NCBI RefSeq assembly: GCF_016836705.1
Contig: NZ_JAFCGY010000001.1
Location: 930,001 to 994,000, forward strand
Source: Mesorhizobium caraganae
GTDB taxonomy: Bacteria; Pseudomonadota; Alphaproteobacteria; Rhizobiales; Rhizobiaceae
Direction: 5' to 3'
DNA length: 64,000 nt
Below are positions 33,801 through 43,178 of this stretch, piece after piece. Position 1 is the first letter of the stretch; the number at the start of each line of letters is the position of its first letter. The notes beneath the pieces were generated by a model. The model had not been told where the DNA came from. It did not search any database and was given only the letters and a program-made list of their open reading frames with translations. The position numbers and the translations under genes are program-made.

Positions 33801-36781
33801 GCCAGGTTCGTTCTGAGGCGATAGAAGCTCTGCCCGACCTCGTGCCGGGCTTCGGCCTCGAGCGTGCGGATATCGCTTTCGCCGTCAATGGCGCCGCCGT
33901 CTCGGTCAATGTGCCGCCGCTGCGCCGGCTCTCGCAGGTTCTGCGCGACGAATTGCAGCTGACCGGCACCAAGGTCGGTTGCGATGCCGGCGATTGCGGC
34001 GCCTGCACGGTGCTGGTCGACGGCGACGCCGTCTGTGCCTGCCTGATGCCGGCGGCCTCCGCGGCCGGGACATCGGTGACGACCGTCGAAGGCCTCGCCA
34101 ATGGCCGCCTGTCGGCGCTGCAGGCGTCTTTCCTGGCGCATGGTGCGGCGCAATGCGGCATCTGCACGCCGGCCCTGCTGGTCGCGGGCACGGCGCTGCT
34201 GGAGACAAAGTCGAACCCGACCGAGGTCGAGGTGCAGGATGCGCTGGGCGGCATCCTCTGCCGCTGCACCGGCTACAGGAAGATCATCGCGGCGGTGATG
34301 GATGCAGGGCGGTTCCAGACGTCGACCGACGGCGCTGCCCCTCATCCGCCTGCCGGCACCTTCTCCCCGTATAATGACGGGGAGAAAGGACAAGCTCCGG
34401 CGCCGGCGACCCCCTCTCCCCGTCATTCACGGGGAGAGGGTAAGGGTGAGGGGCAGCGCCAACCTGATTCGTTGGACTTCGGCCTTGACCGTAGAATGCC
34501 AACCAAAGGGAATGCCGTAGGCGCCTCTCCAGTCCGGCTCGACGGCGTGCCAAAAGTCACCGGCGGCGAAAAGTTCGGCGGTGATTCTTTCCCCACCGAT
34601 GCGCTGGCTGTGCTGGTGGTCCGTTCGCCACATTATCACGCCAGCTTCGTTTTCGGTGATCTCGACGGCTGGGTGAAGAAGCATCCCGGCATCGTCGGTG
34701 TCTTCACCGCCGCCGACATTCCAGGCAAAAACTGTTTTGGCGTCATCGGTCCATTTGCCGATCAGCCGGCGCTGGCCGAAGGCTTTGCTCGCCTGCGCGG
34801 CGAGGCTGTGGCGCTGGTCGCCGGCGAGCGCGAGGCGATGCTCGATCTTGACCTCAGTGATTTCCCAGTCCGCTGGACCGAATTGCCACATTTTCTGCAG
34901 CCCGGCGACGCGCAGGCCGAAGGTGCTGCGCTGATCCATGCCAACCGCCCGGACAATTTGTTGACCAAGGGCTTTGTCGAGCGCGGCGACCCCGAGGCTG
35001 CTCTTGCCGGCGCTGCCTTCACGGTGTCCGGCGCCATCGATACTTCCTATGTCGAGCACGCCTATATCGAGCCGGAGGCCGGCCATGCCTATATGGATGG
35101 CGACACGCTGGTTGTCGTCGCCTGCACCCAGGCGCCTTACATGGACCGCGACGACACGGCCAAAGTGCTTGGCCTTGCCGTCGACAAGGTCCGCATCGTG
35201 CCGACCGCGACTGGCGGCGGCTTCGGCTCGAAACTCGACGTCTCGCTGCAGCCCCTCATCGGCCTTGTGGCGCTGAAGACCGGCCGGCCGGCAGCGCTCG
35301 CCTACACCCGCAACGAATCCATGATGTCGACCACCAAACGCCATCCCTCCGAGATGAAGGCAACCATCGGCGCCGATGCCGAGGGACGGGTCACCGGCAT
35401 GGTCTTCACAGGCGATTTCAACACCGGCGCCTATGCCAGCTGGGGCCCGACCGTCGCCAACCGCGTGCCCGTGCACGCCTCCGGTCCCTATGCGACGCCG
35501 AACTATCGGGCCGAAGGCCGCGCCATCCACACAAACGGGCCGATCTCCGGCGCCTTCCGTGGCTTCGGCGTGCCGCAGGCGACGATCATGCAGGAGACGC
35601 TCTATGATGAGCTCGCCGGCAAACTGAGCATGGATCGGCTCGATTTCCGCTTGAAAAACTGCCTTCGGAACGGATCCGAAACGGTTACCGGGCAGAGGCT
35701 GGAGTCGGGTGTCGGTATTTTCGAATGCCTCGATGCTTTGCGGCCGCATTGGGCTCGCGCGACGGCCGACGCAGATACATTCAATTCCTCCAATACGAGC
35801 AAAAAGCGCGGCGTCGGCATCGCGTCCTGCTGGTATGGCTGCGGCAACACCTCGCTGCCCAATCCGTCGACCATAAGGGTCGGCATTGCGCCAGCGGGCG
35901 AGGTCATCCTGCATCAGGGCGCCGTCGATATCGGCCAAGGCTCCAACACCGTCATCACCCAGATCTGCGCGGACGCCCTCGGCCTGCCGCTGGAAAGATT
36001 CCGGCTGAAAAGCGCCGACACCGCGATCAGCCCCGACGCCGGCAAAACATCGGCCTCGCGCCAGACCTTCGTCACTGGCAAGGCGGCCGAAAAAGCCGGC
36101 CGCGCCTTGCGCGAAAAAATCCTGCGCTTTGCCAATGTCTCGGAGAACGCGGCCTTGCAATTGGACGGCGCGGCGCTCGTCATCCGCGAGGGTGAAGCCA
36201 CCCGCCGCATCGATCTCGCCACCCTCGATGTCGATGCCGGCGGTTTCGTCTTCCGCGCCGAAGAGACCTACGATCCGCCGACGCTGCCGCTCGACGCCAA
36301 GGGCCAGGGCAAGCCTTACGCCCTCTATGGCTATGGCGCGCAGATCGCCGAACTCGAAGTGGATCTCAAGCTCGGCACCGTGAAGCTGTTGAAAATCACC
36401 GCCGCGCATGATGTCGGCAAGGCGATCAATCCGCTGTTGGTCGAGGGGCAGATCGAAGGCGGCATCGCGCAAGGCATCGGCATGGCGCTGATGGAGGAGT
36501 ATATCCCCGGCCGTACCGAGAATTTGCACGACTATCTCATCCCGACCATCGGCGATGTGCCGCCGATCGAGCACATTCTGATCGAGGTTCCCGATCCGGA
36601 AGGCCCGTTCGGCGCCAAGGGCCTGGGCGAGCATGTGCTGATCCCGACCGCACCGGCGATCCTCAACGCCATCCGCCACGCCACCGGCGTGCTCATCACC
36701 AAGGTCCCGGCGACGCCGACGCGCATCCGCGCTGGCATTCGCGAAAAAGATGGCATCCGCGACAAGGAGGCACGCGCATGA
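33797..36781 (+). CDS. Fused 2Fe-2S and molybdenum-binding hydroxylase subunit
   Basis: A 994-residue fusion of the small and large subunits of a xanthine-dehydrogenase-family hydroxylase. Residues 25-175 carry the two 2Fe-2S clusters (C62, C67, C70, C82; then C120, C123, C155, C157). From about 235 on is the molybdopterin domain, with GGGFGSK, SGAFRGFG and the catalytic-Glu motif FGAKGLGE. It should hydroxylate an N-heterocycle next to nitrogen, using water. The linker, residues about 179-222, is a translated palindromic repeat and is Pro/Gly/Arg-rich. It is coupled to the FAD subunit and to the reductase-like gene by ATGA overlaps. Confidence 0.9.
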   Translation: MSQVRSEAIEALPDLVPGFGLERADIAFAVNGAAVSVNVPPLRRLSQVLRDELQLTGTKVGCDAGDCGACTVLVDGDAVCACLMPAASAAGTSVTTVEGLANGRLSALQASFLAHGAAQCGICTPALLVAGTALLETKSNPTEVEVQDALGGILCRCTGYRKIIAAVMDAGRFQTSTDGAAPHPPAGTFSPYNDGEKGQAPAPATPSPRHSRGEGKGEGQRQPDSLDFGLDRRMPTKGNAVGASPVRLDGVPKVTGGEKFGGDSFPTDALAVLVVRSPHYHASFVFGDLDGWVKKHPGIVGVFTAADIPGKNCFGVIGPFADQPALAEGFARLRGEAVALVAGEREAMLDLDLSDFPVRWTELPHFLQPGDAQAEGAALIHANRPDNLLTKGFVERGDPEAALAGAAFTVSGAIDTSYVEHAYIEPEAGHAYMDGDTLVVVACTQAPYMDRDDTAKVLGLAVDKVRIVPTATGGGFGSKLDVSLQPLIGLVALKTGRPAALAYTRNESMMSTTKRHPSEMKATIGADAEGRVTGMVFTGDFNTGAYASWGPTVANRVPVHASGPYATPNYRAEGRAIHTNGPISGAFRGFGVPQATIMQETLYDELAGKLSMDRLDFRLKNCLRNGSETVTGQRLESGVGIFECLDALRPHWARATADADTFNSSNTSKKRGVGIASCWYGCGNTSLPNPSTIRVGIAPAGEVILHQGAVDIGQGSNTVITQICADALGLPLERFRLKSADTAISPDAGKTSASRQTFVTGKAAEKAGRALREKILRFANVSENAALQLDGAALVIREGEATRRIDLATLDVDAGGFVFRAEETYDPPTLPLDAKGQGKPYALYGYGAQIAELEVDLKLGTVKLLKITAAHDVGKAINPLLVEGQIEGGIAQGIGMALMEEYIPGRTENLHDYLIPTIGDVPPIEHILIEVPDPEGPFGAKGLGEHVLIPTAPAILNAIRHATGVLITKVPATPTRIRAGIREKDGIRDKEARA
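34331..34460. repeat. Palindromic repeat inside the hydroxylase gene
   Basis: GGCGCTGCCCCTCAT at 34331-34345 is mirrored by GTGAGGGGCAGCGCC at 34446-34460 (one mismatch). Between them are TTCTCCCCGT...ACGGGGAGAA and CTCTCCCCGTCATT...ACGGGGAGAG stems, as in the intergenic copy at 30400-30572. The element is read in frame without a stop and encodes about 43 residues joining two domains. Confidence 0.85.
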
Positions 36782-38319
36782 GCGAGCTTGCCGAACGCTT
36801 CGAAACCCACGATCCCGGCGAGAAGCTGGTGGCGGAAAAGATCCGCTGCGATGCCTGTCCGGTCATGTGCTATATCGCCGATGGCCGCACCGGTGCCTGC
36901 GACCGCTACGGCAATTCGGGCGGCCGCATCGTGCGCATGGACCCGCTGACCATTCTCGATCATGCGGCCGAAACCGGCGGCGCCGTCGTGCCTTTCACGG
37001 CCGAAGGCGAGCAATGGGACGGCGAGCTCGTCAACACCGGCCGCCGCTTCGTCACCGCAATCGGCGCCGGCACCACCTATCCCGACTACAAGCCGGCGCC
37101 GTTCATCGTCAGCCAGGAGGTCGAAGGCGTCGATCTCGTCACCGTGGTCACCGAGGGCATCTTCTCCTACTGCGGCGTCAAGGTGAAGATCGACACCGAC
37201 CGCCATCTCGGCCCCGAAACGGCAATCGTGCGCTCGCAAGGCGAAGCGATCGGCCATGTCACCACAGGCGAATACGGCTCGCAGATGCTGTCGCTGGGCG
37301 GCGTGCATCATCTGACCGGCGGCTCCAAGGCGGAGGGACGCGCCACCTGTGACGCGATGCTCAATCTGTGCAACCGCAAGCCGGTCGAACTGACCATCGA
37401 CGGCGGCGCCACCATCATCGTCGAAGCCGGCAAACCACCTGTCATCGACGGCAAGCAGGAACACCGCATGCGCGTTGGCTGCGGCTCCGCTACCATCGGC
37501 ATGTTCGCCACGCAATGGCGCGGCCTGGTCGACGAGGTAGTGGTGGTCGACGACCACATCACCGGCGTTGTCTCCGAGCATCAGGCCGGCAAGGTGCTGG
37601 GCTGGCAGGAGACCGGCATCAAGATCATCGGCCGCCGTTCGACGCCGGGCCGCTATTTCAAAGTCTCCGAGCCCGGCCTCGGCTGGGGTGGCACCTCGAT
37701 TTCCGATCCGCTGTCGATCCTCGGCGAGTGGAATTCCAAGAAGGGCGCGCGTCCGGGCCTATCGCTGCTGATGGTGTCGACCACGGGCGAGCAGTTTGCC
37801 TATTACGAACTCGATGACGAATTGAAGCCGGTCGAAAAGCCATTCCCGGAGCGGCTGCAAAAATCGGTCGGGCTGATCGAGGACAATTGTGAGCCGGCGC
37901 TCTGCACCGTGCTGTTCATCGGCGGCGCCGGCGGTTCGCTGCGCGCCGGCGTCACCGAAAACCCGGTCAATCTCACCCGCTCGGTGCAAGGCCTGAAGAC
38001 CTATGTGACCGTGGGCGGCGCGCCGGTCTATGTCTGGCCGGGCGGCGGCATCACGCTGATGGTCGATGTCACAAGGGTACCGGAAGGCGCCTTCGGTTAT
38101 GTGCCGACGCCGGCGCTGGTGGCGCCGATCGAATTCACCTTGCGCCGCGACGACTATGTCAGGCTAGGCGGCTACGAGGCCGAAATACGCAGCGTCGACG
38201 ACATCGTCGCCAAGGGCGGCGAATACCTCAATCCGCGCCGCGGCACAGGCGCCGAGTCCCAAAATCCATGGCCGCCGCTGGCGCAGTTGCGCCGCGCCGG
38301 TTCGAATGGGGCCGGGTGA
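36778..38319 (+). CDS. 6-hydroxynicotinate reductase-like iron-sulfur protein
   Basis: A 513-residue protein. An N-terminal Cys cluster C24, C27, C31, C41 (CDACPVMC then GACDRYGN) suggests an iron-sulfur cluster, and GVTENPVNLTRSVQGLKTYVTVGGAP lies in the C-terminal third. I recall this family as 6-hydroxynicotinate reductase, the enzyme that gives 6-oxo-1,4,5,6-tetrahydronicotinate in Eubacterium barkeri. Identity is by recollection of family features, not alignment. Overlap with the molybdenum hydroxylase and the UPF0280 gene makes a two-step hydroxylation/reduction of a pyridine-type ring plausible. Confidence 0.68.
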   Translation: MSELAERFETHDPGEKLVAEKIRCDACPVMCYIADGRTGACDRYGNSGGRIVRMDPLTILDHAAETGGAVVPFTAEGEQWDGELVNTGRRFVTAIGAGTTYPDYKPAPFIVSQEVEGVDLVTVVTEGIFSYCGVKVKIDTDRHLGPETAIVRSQGEAIGHVTTGEYGSQMLSLGGVHHLTGGSKAEGRATCDAMLNLCNRKPVELTIDGGATIIVEAGKPPVIDGKQEHRMRVGCGSATIGMFATQWRGLVDEVVVVDDHITGVVSEHQAGKVLGWQETGIKIIGRRSTPGRYFKVSEPGLGWGGTSISDPLSILGEWNSKKGARPGLSLLMVSTTGEQFAYYELDDELKPVEKPFPERLQKSVGLIEDNCEPALCTVLFIGGAGGSLRAGVTENPVNLTRSVQGLKTYVTVGGAPVYVWPGGGITLMVDVTRVPEGAFGYVPTPALVAPIEFTLRRDDYVRLGGYEAEIRSVDDIVAKGGEYLNPRRGTGAESQNPWPPLAQLRRAGSNGAG

Positions 38320-39203
38320 TGCAAGGCCCACAAGTAACCTGGCTGCAGGACGGCAAGCGGCTGCATCTCAACCACGGGCCGATCGACCTCATCGTCGAAG
38401 CCTTCGGCGAGGCGGATGAGTGTCGTGCCGCCTACGACCAGGCGGTCGCGCGCTTCCAGACGATCCTGATCGAGTTGGTCGAGGAGCTTCCCGAACTGCG
38501 GTTGCCGGCATTCTTCATGGCGCCGCGCACCTTCGCCGGTCCGACGGCGCGCCGCATGGAAGCAGCCGTCATACCCTTGGCGGAATGCTTCATCACACCG
38601 ATGGCCGCCGTTGCCGGATCGGTAGCCGACGAAATGCTCGCCGCACTGCTTGCCGGCCGCAAGCTCGATCGTGCCTATGTCAACAATGGCGGCGACAGCG
38701 CTCTCCATATCGGCCACGGCCAGTCGATGAACTTGGCGATCGCCGGCACCGGCAACGGCACGGCCGACCGCATCACCATTCACTCGGCAGACGGTGTGCG
38801 CGGCGTCGCCACCAGCGGTTGGCGCGGCCGCTCCTTCTCGCTTGGCATTGCCGACGCCGTCACTGTGCTGGCGCGGACTGGAGCCGAGGCTGATGCGGCG
38901 GCGACCCTCATTGCCAATGCCGTCGACCTGCCCGGCAATCCGGCCATCAAGCGTATCCCCGCACAGGAACTCTCGCCCGACAGCGATCTCGGCGCGCGGC
39001 TGGTGACGCAAGCGGTCGGCACGCTTGCATTTGGCGAGGTGGCGCGGGCGCTGGACAATGGCCTTGCTGTCGCCGAAGATTTTCGCCGGCGCGGCCTGAT
39101 CGCCGCATCGGCGCTGTTTCTTGGCGGTGAGACCCGCATCAGTGGTTCCATGGCGCTTGCCGCGCCCAACAAAAATCCAGGGAAGGAAGTTGCCCATGCC
39201 TGA
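38319..39203 (+). CDS. UPF0280 / ApbE-like protein
   Basis: A 294-residue protein of the UPF0280 family, distantly related to ApbE flavin transferases. The motifs ITPMAAVAGSVADEML (about 88-103) and AYVNNGGDSALHIG (about 117-130) correspond to ApbE-type elements. The function of UPF0280 is unsettled; flavin handling for the preceding reductase-like protein is a reasonable guess. The ATG overlaps the upstream TGA; a GTG one codon earlier is possible. The end overlaps the next gene by eight bases. Confidence 0.75.
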   Translation: MQGPQVTWLQDGKRLHLNHGPIDLIVEAFGEADECRAAYDQAVARFQTILIELVEELPELRLPAFFMAPRTFAGPTARRMEAAVIPLAECFITPMAAVAGSVADEMLAALLAGRKLDRAYVNNGGDSALHIGHGQSMNLAIAGTGNGTADRITIHSADGVRGVATSGWRGRSFSLGIADAVTVLARTGAEADAAATLIANAVDLPGNPAIKRIPAQELSPDSDLGARLVTQAVGTLAFGEVARALDNGLAVAEDFRRRGLIAASALFLGGETRISGSMALAAPNKNPGKEVAHA

Positions 39204-39780
39204 GTTTCCGATCCGCAAGGTTGCGGTTCTGACCGAAGAGATCTTTCACGATGGCGGGCCGGTCGCAGCCGTGCCGCGCCGCCGCGCCGCAGCCGTGGCG
39301 CTGGTCAAGAACCCGTTTGCCGGCCGCTATGTGGAAGAACTGCAGAGCGCCATGGACGATCTGAAGCCGCTCGGGTTGTTGCTCACGGACAAGCTGATTG
39401 CCGCATTGGGCGGTGACATCAAGCAGATCGACGCCTACGGCAAGGGCACCATTGTCGGCTCGTCAGGGGAGCTCGAACATGGCGCGCTCTGGCATGTGCC
39501 GGGCGGCTATGCCATGCGCGAACGGCTCGGCGACGCCAAGGCGATCGTGCCGTCGGCAACCAAGGTCGGCGCCTTCGGCTCGCGGCTGGACGTGCCGCTC
39601 GGCCACACCAACGCCGCCTATGTCCGCAGCCATTTCGACGCCATGGAAGTCGGCATCAGCGACGGGCCGCGTCCCGACGAGATTCTGTTCTGCCTCGCCA
39701 TGAGCTGCGGTCCGCGCGTGCATGATCGCATGGGCGGCCTGGCGGTTGGTGATATCAAGGCCTGGGACGGCTTGCGATGA
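39196..39780 (+). CDS. AA_synth (DUF1185) family protein
   Basis: A 194-residue protein of the family named amino acid synthesis, which has no proven reaction that I know of. It starts IRKVAVLTEEIFHDGG and contains GALWHVPGGYAMRERLGDAKAIVPS and a C-terminal LAMSCGPRVHDRMGGL. The conserved Cys-Gly-Pro-Arg near residue 174 and the His-rich centre could form an active site. It overlaps both neighbours, so it belongs to the same pathway as the hydroxylase and the reductase-like protein. Confidence 0.7.
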   Translation: MPEFPIRKVAVLTEEIFHDGGPVAAVPRRRAAAVALVKNPFAGRYVEELQSAMDDLKPLGLLLTDKLIAALGGDIKQIDAYGKGTIVGSSGELEHGALWHVPGGYAMRERLGDAKAIVPSATKVGAFGSRLDVPLGHTNAAYVRSHFDAMEVGISDGPRPDEILFCLAMSCGPRVHDRMGGLAVGDIKAWDGLR

Positions 39781-40232
39781 GCGGTGGCGAGCTCAAGCTG
39801 GTCGAGGCCGAAGAGCCTGACGATCATGACTATCGGCTGCAGGAACAGGTTGGCTTCATCCTGCGCAAGGCGCACCAGCGCCATGTCTCGATCTTTGCCT
39901 CGCAGATCGGCGACCTGACGCCGCCGCAATTTGCGGCGCTGGCCAAGCTGCACGATGTCGGCGAGACCTCGCAGAACCAGCTCGGCACGCTGATCGCCAT
40001 GGATGCGGCGACGGTCAAGGGCGTCATCGACCGGCTGAAAGCGCGTGGGCTGGTCGATCTCACCAAGCATGAGGTCGATAAGAGGCGGCTGCTGGTCAAT
40101 CTGACGCCTGAGGGACGCGAGGCCATCGAGCGGCTGATCCCCCTGGCACGCGCCATCACCCAGGAAACGCTGGCGCCGCTGACCGCCAAGGAGGCGGCGA
40201 CGTTCATGCGCTTGTTAGCAAAGCTCGCCTGA
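39777..40232 (+). CDS. MarR family transcriptional regulator
   Basis: A 151-residue winged-helix regulator, last gene of the 32.9-40.2 kb operon with an ATGA overlap. The DNA-binding part includes LTPPQFAALAKLHDVGETSQNQLGTLIAMDAATVKGVIDRLKARGLVDL and the wing DKRRLLVNLTPEGREA. MarR proteins often respond to aromatic acids, so it may sense the pathway substrate and control its own operon. The three upstream TTTGYATAC boxes look more like GntR sites, so a second regulator may exist. Confidence 0.9.
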   Translation: MSGGELKLVEAEEPDDHDYRLQEQVGFILRKAHQRHVSIFASQIGDLTPPQFAALAKLHDVGETSQNQLGTLIAMDAATVKGVIDRLKARGLVDLTKHEVDKRRLLVNLTPEGREAIERLIPLARAITQETLAPLTAKEAATFMRLLAKLA

Positions 40233-40236
40233 GCAA

Positions 40237-40392
40237 TCAGGCGCGCAGCCTCGTCCCCTCTGGGTCGAGGAATGGCATCGGCGCCACCACGGCCCGTGTC
40301 GGTTTGCCGTTTATGTTGATGCTCAGCTCCGTCCCGACGGCAGTGAAGGGCAGCCGCAGATGCGGTTCCGGTTCCCCGTTGACATCAGAAGT
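40237..40392 (-). pseudogene. Remnant of a GcvT-like aminomethyltransferase C-terminus
   Basis: On the minus strand, before the TGA at 40237-40239, a frame reads LPFTAVGTELSININGKP and then ends VVAPMPFLDPEGTRLRA. This matches the end of the C-terminal barrel of GcvT-like folate-dependent methyltransferases as I know them. An in-frame TAG at 40393 and no start leave about 50 codons. The rest of the gene is gone. The remaining sequence to 40560 holds no recognisable gene. Confidence 0.55.
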
Positions 40393-40560
40393 CTACGGTC
40401 TTTGCGATGCGCGGCGGAGACGGAAACGACATGCTCTGCGGCGATCACGGCGCGGCGGCTGCCCTGACTGTGAGGTAAATTACATATTGATGATGTGCGC
40501 GGGCAGATGCTGAATTGAGACAGGCAGTTCAGCACTTGTGGCGGTCATGGGAGGACCTGG

Positions 40561-41451
40561 ATGGACCAGCAGGAATTCGTGCAGGAAGCCGCGCAACGGC
40601 GCATCGACGAAGACATCGCCAAGCGCGTCAAGGTTCACCAGGCCAACATCGAGCGTCTTGAAGCTGCAAGGGAAAGTGCCGGCAATCTCGAGGCCGCCGT
40701 CGCCAACCGCCCGCTGGTGATGCTGGCGCAGGGCGATTCCTGGTTCGACTATCCGCTGACCGGCAACGGGTTTCCCTTTGTCGACACCGATGTGATCGCG
40801 CAGCTGCGCCGGATCGGCTCGATGCCGCCGACGATCCTCAACCTCGCTCATCACGGCGATGCGGCGACCGACGAGATGTCGCTGCCCAAGCAGCAACGGA
40901 TGATTTCAGCCTTGCGCAACAAGGCGAACTGGCTGGGCGGCAAGCCTGACGCCATCCTGTTCTCGGCCGGCGGCAACGACATTGCCGGCGACCAGTTCTG
41001 CATCTTCCTCGACTTCAACGACGGCCATGCCACCGGGCTGAACAAGGACCGCTTCGCCAAGGCGCTGGGCATGGTCGAGGCCTGCTATCTCGATTTGTTC
41101 GCTCTGCGCGACCGCGTCGCGCCTGGCGTGCCGATCTTCGGCCATTGCTACGATTTTCCAATTCCGAACGGCGCGCATCCATCCTGTGCCGGTCCGTGGC
41201 TGAAGCCGTCGCTCGATTTCTGCAACTGGTCGGTGGCCAAGGGCACGGTCATCGTTCACGCGGCGCTGGCGGCATTCCGGGATGTGGTGAAGCGTCTGGC
41301 CGACGAGCCGCGCAACAATTTTCACCTGGTCGACACGCAGGGAACGCTGAAGGTTGCCGACTGGGCCAACGAGCTGCATCCCGATCCCGCCGGCTTCAAG
41401 AAGATCGCGCAGAAATTCGCCGACGCCCTGAAGGCGAAACTGCAGACCTGA
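40561..41451 (+). CDS. SGNH/GDSL-type hydrolase family protein
   Basis: A 296-residue protein with SGNH blocks: LAQGDSWFDYP with S60, the GGND block (about 137-140), and a C-terminal ELHPDPAGF with His273. An esterase or acyl hydrolase is expected; no signal peptide is visible, so it is probably cytoplasmic. Residues 1-48 are helical and charged and may form a coiled coil. GGAGGACCTGG precedes the ATG. It lies between the hydroxylase operon and convergent hyuB. A role in the same pathway is possible but unsupported. Confidence 0.72.
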   Translation: MDQQEFVQEAAQRRIDEDIAKRVKVHQANIERLEAARESAGNLEAAVANRPLVMLAQGDSWFDYPLTGNGFPFVDTDVIAQLRRIGSMPPTILNLAHHGDAATDEMSLPKQQRMISALRNKANWLGGKPDAILFSAGGNDIAGDQFCIFLDFNDGHATGLNKDRFAKALGMVEACYLDLFALRDRVAPGVPIFGHCYDFPIPNGAHPSCAGPWLKPSLDFCNWSVAKGTVIVHAALAAFRDVVKRLADEPRNNFHLVDTQGTLKVADWANELHPDPAGFKKIAQKFADALKAKLQT

Positions 41452-41491
41452 TGATTGGATAGGCGCTCGACGCCGCCCAAGGCCGTCGAGT

Positions 41492-43177
41492 TCATTTGGC
41501 CCCGAACAGGTCCTTGGCTTGCTCTGCCGTGTAGTAGCCAAGCCGGACATCCTCAGCGACCAGTTTCGGATCGCGCTGGAAGGGATCGCCATAGCCGCCG
41601 CCGCCCGGCGTGCCGACGCGCACGCGGTCGCCGGCCTTGAGCGCGATGTCCTGCTCCTTGGACAGATGCGGCGGCACATGTTCCTCGCCGCCGCGAAACA
41701 CGGTCACCGTGTTCACCGCGCCGTCCTTGCCGCCGAGCGCGCCCTGCGGGCCGAAACGGCCATGGTCCATGACGAAGGAGGCGCGTGCCTCACCGCGCAA
41801 TATCTCGACCTCATAGGCAAGGCCAAAACCGCCGCGCTGCTTGCCGGCGCCGCCAGAGCCTTCGCGCAACGCATAGTGGCGATAGAGCACGGGGAAAGCC
41901 TGCTCCATGATCTCGACCGGCGGCGATTTCGAAATGCCGATGGTTGAGCAGCCATTGGTCAACCCGTCATGGCCGGAATTGCCGCCATAGCCGCCGCCGG
42001 AGATCTGGTACATGACATAGTCGCGGCCGCGGGCCGGATCGTTGCCGCCCAGCGCGAAATTGCCGCTCGAGCCAGCGGGTGCGGCGGTCACCTTGTCCGG
42101 CAGCGCCTGCACCATCGCCGCGAACACTGCCTCGGCAATGCGCTGTGACACTTCCGCCGCACAGCCTGAAACCGGGCGTGGGTATTTCGCATCGAGGAAG
42201 GTGCCTTCCGGCCGCTTGACGATCAGCGGCTCGAAAGCGCCGGCGCTGATCGGCACATCAGGGAAAATATGGCGCATGGCGAGATAGACCGACGACAGTG
42301 TCGTCGCCAGCACGCTGTTCATCGGCCCGGCGCAGGGCTTTGACGAACCTGTGAAATCGAAAGTCAGCGTGTCGTCCTGCTTCTCGACGGCGAGCGCTAT
42401 GGTCAGCGGCTCGTTGACCACGCCGTCCGAGTCGACAAAGGCGGTCGAGCGATAGGTGCCGTCGGGGATGGCGGAGATGTTGGCGCGCATCTGTTCGGCG
42501 GCGCGGCGACGCAGTTCGGCGATCGCCTCGACAACAGTTTCGTCACCGTAACGATCCAGGATTCCGTTGAGCCGGTCCTGGCCGATGAGCAGTGCCGCGG
42601 CCTGCGCCCTTATATCGCCGATGCGCTGGTCGGCAACGCGGATGTTGGAGCAAATGATGGCGTAGATTTCCGTGTCGAGCACGCCCTTCTTGAACAGTTT
42701 TACTGGCGGCAGCCGCAGCCCTTCCTGCTCGACTGCCGTGGCCGAAGCGGAGAAGCCGCCCGGCACCGAGCCGCCAATATCGGGCCAGTGGCCGGTGTTC
42801 GATAGCCAACAAAATATCTTGCCGTCGCGATAGACCGGCATGGCGAAACGCACATCCATCAGATGCGTGCCGCCGAGATAGGGGTCGTTGACGATGTAGA
42901 TGTCGCCGGGTTCGGGGGCCAGGCAGCGGCCGTCGGCGATCATCTCGATCACCGTCTTGGTCGAGTACTGCATGACACCGACGAACACCGGCAGCCCCTG
43001 GCTGCCTTGCGCGATCAGCGAACCGTCGACGGCCGAATAAATGCCGTCGGAGCGGTCATTGGCCTCGGCGATGACAGGCGAGAAGGCTGCGCGCGAAAAG
43101 GTCAGGTCCATCTCGTCGCAGACCTGCTGCAAGGCCGCCTGGAGGACCGAAAGCGTTATGGCGTCGAGCTTTTGCAT
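41492..43177 (-). CDS. hyuB: Hydantoinase B / oxoprolinase family subunit
   Basis: A 561-residue protein of the HyuB family, the partner of HyuA in ATP-dependent opening of cyclic amides (N-methylhydantoinase, 5-oxoprolinase). It starts MQKLDAITLSVLQAALQQVCDEMDLTF and contains NDPYLGGTHLMDVRFAMPVY and SGNFALGGNDPARG. ATG 43177 is two bases behind the hyuA stop and matches the family start; the longer upstream frame is a hyuA shadow. The actual ring substrate is open. Confidence 0.9.
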   Translation of the reverse strand: MQKLDAITLSVLQAALQQVCDEMDLTFSRAAFSPVIAEANDRSDGIYSAVDGSLIAQGSQGLPVFVGVMQYSTKTVIEMIADGRCLAPEPGDIYIVNDPYLGGTHLMDVRFAMPVYRDGKIFCWLSNTGHWPDIGGSVPGGFSASATAVEQEGLRLPPVKLFKKGVLDTEIYAIICSNIRVADQRIGDIRAQAAALLIGQDRLNGILDRYGDETVVEAIAELRRRAAEQMRANISAIPDGTYRSTAFVDSDGVVNEPLTIALAVEKQDDTLTFDFTGSSKPCAGPMNSVLATTLSSVYLAMRHIFPDVPISAGAFEPLIVKRPEGTFLDAKYPRPVSGCAAEVSQRIAEAVFAAMVQALPDKVTAAPAGSSGNFALGGNDPARGRDYVMYQISGGGYGGNSGHDGLTNGCSTIGISKSPPVEIMEQAFPVLYRHYALREGSGGAGKQRGGFGLAYEVEILRGEARASFVMDHGRFGPQGALGGKDGAVNTVTVFRGGEEHVPPHLSKEQDIALKAGDRVRVGTPGGGGYGDPFQRDPKLVAEDVRLGYYTAEQAKDLFGAK

Positions 43178-43178
43178 C

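Noticed and set aside
34427..36679. A 750-codon open frame opposite the molybdenum hydroxylase
   Set aside because: It mirrors the real gene codon by codon and lacks recognisable motifs or a ribosome site.
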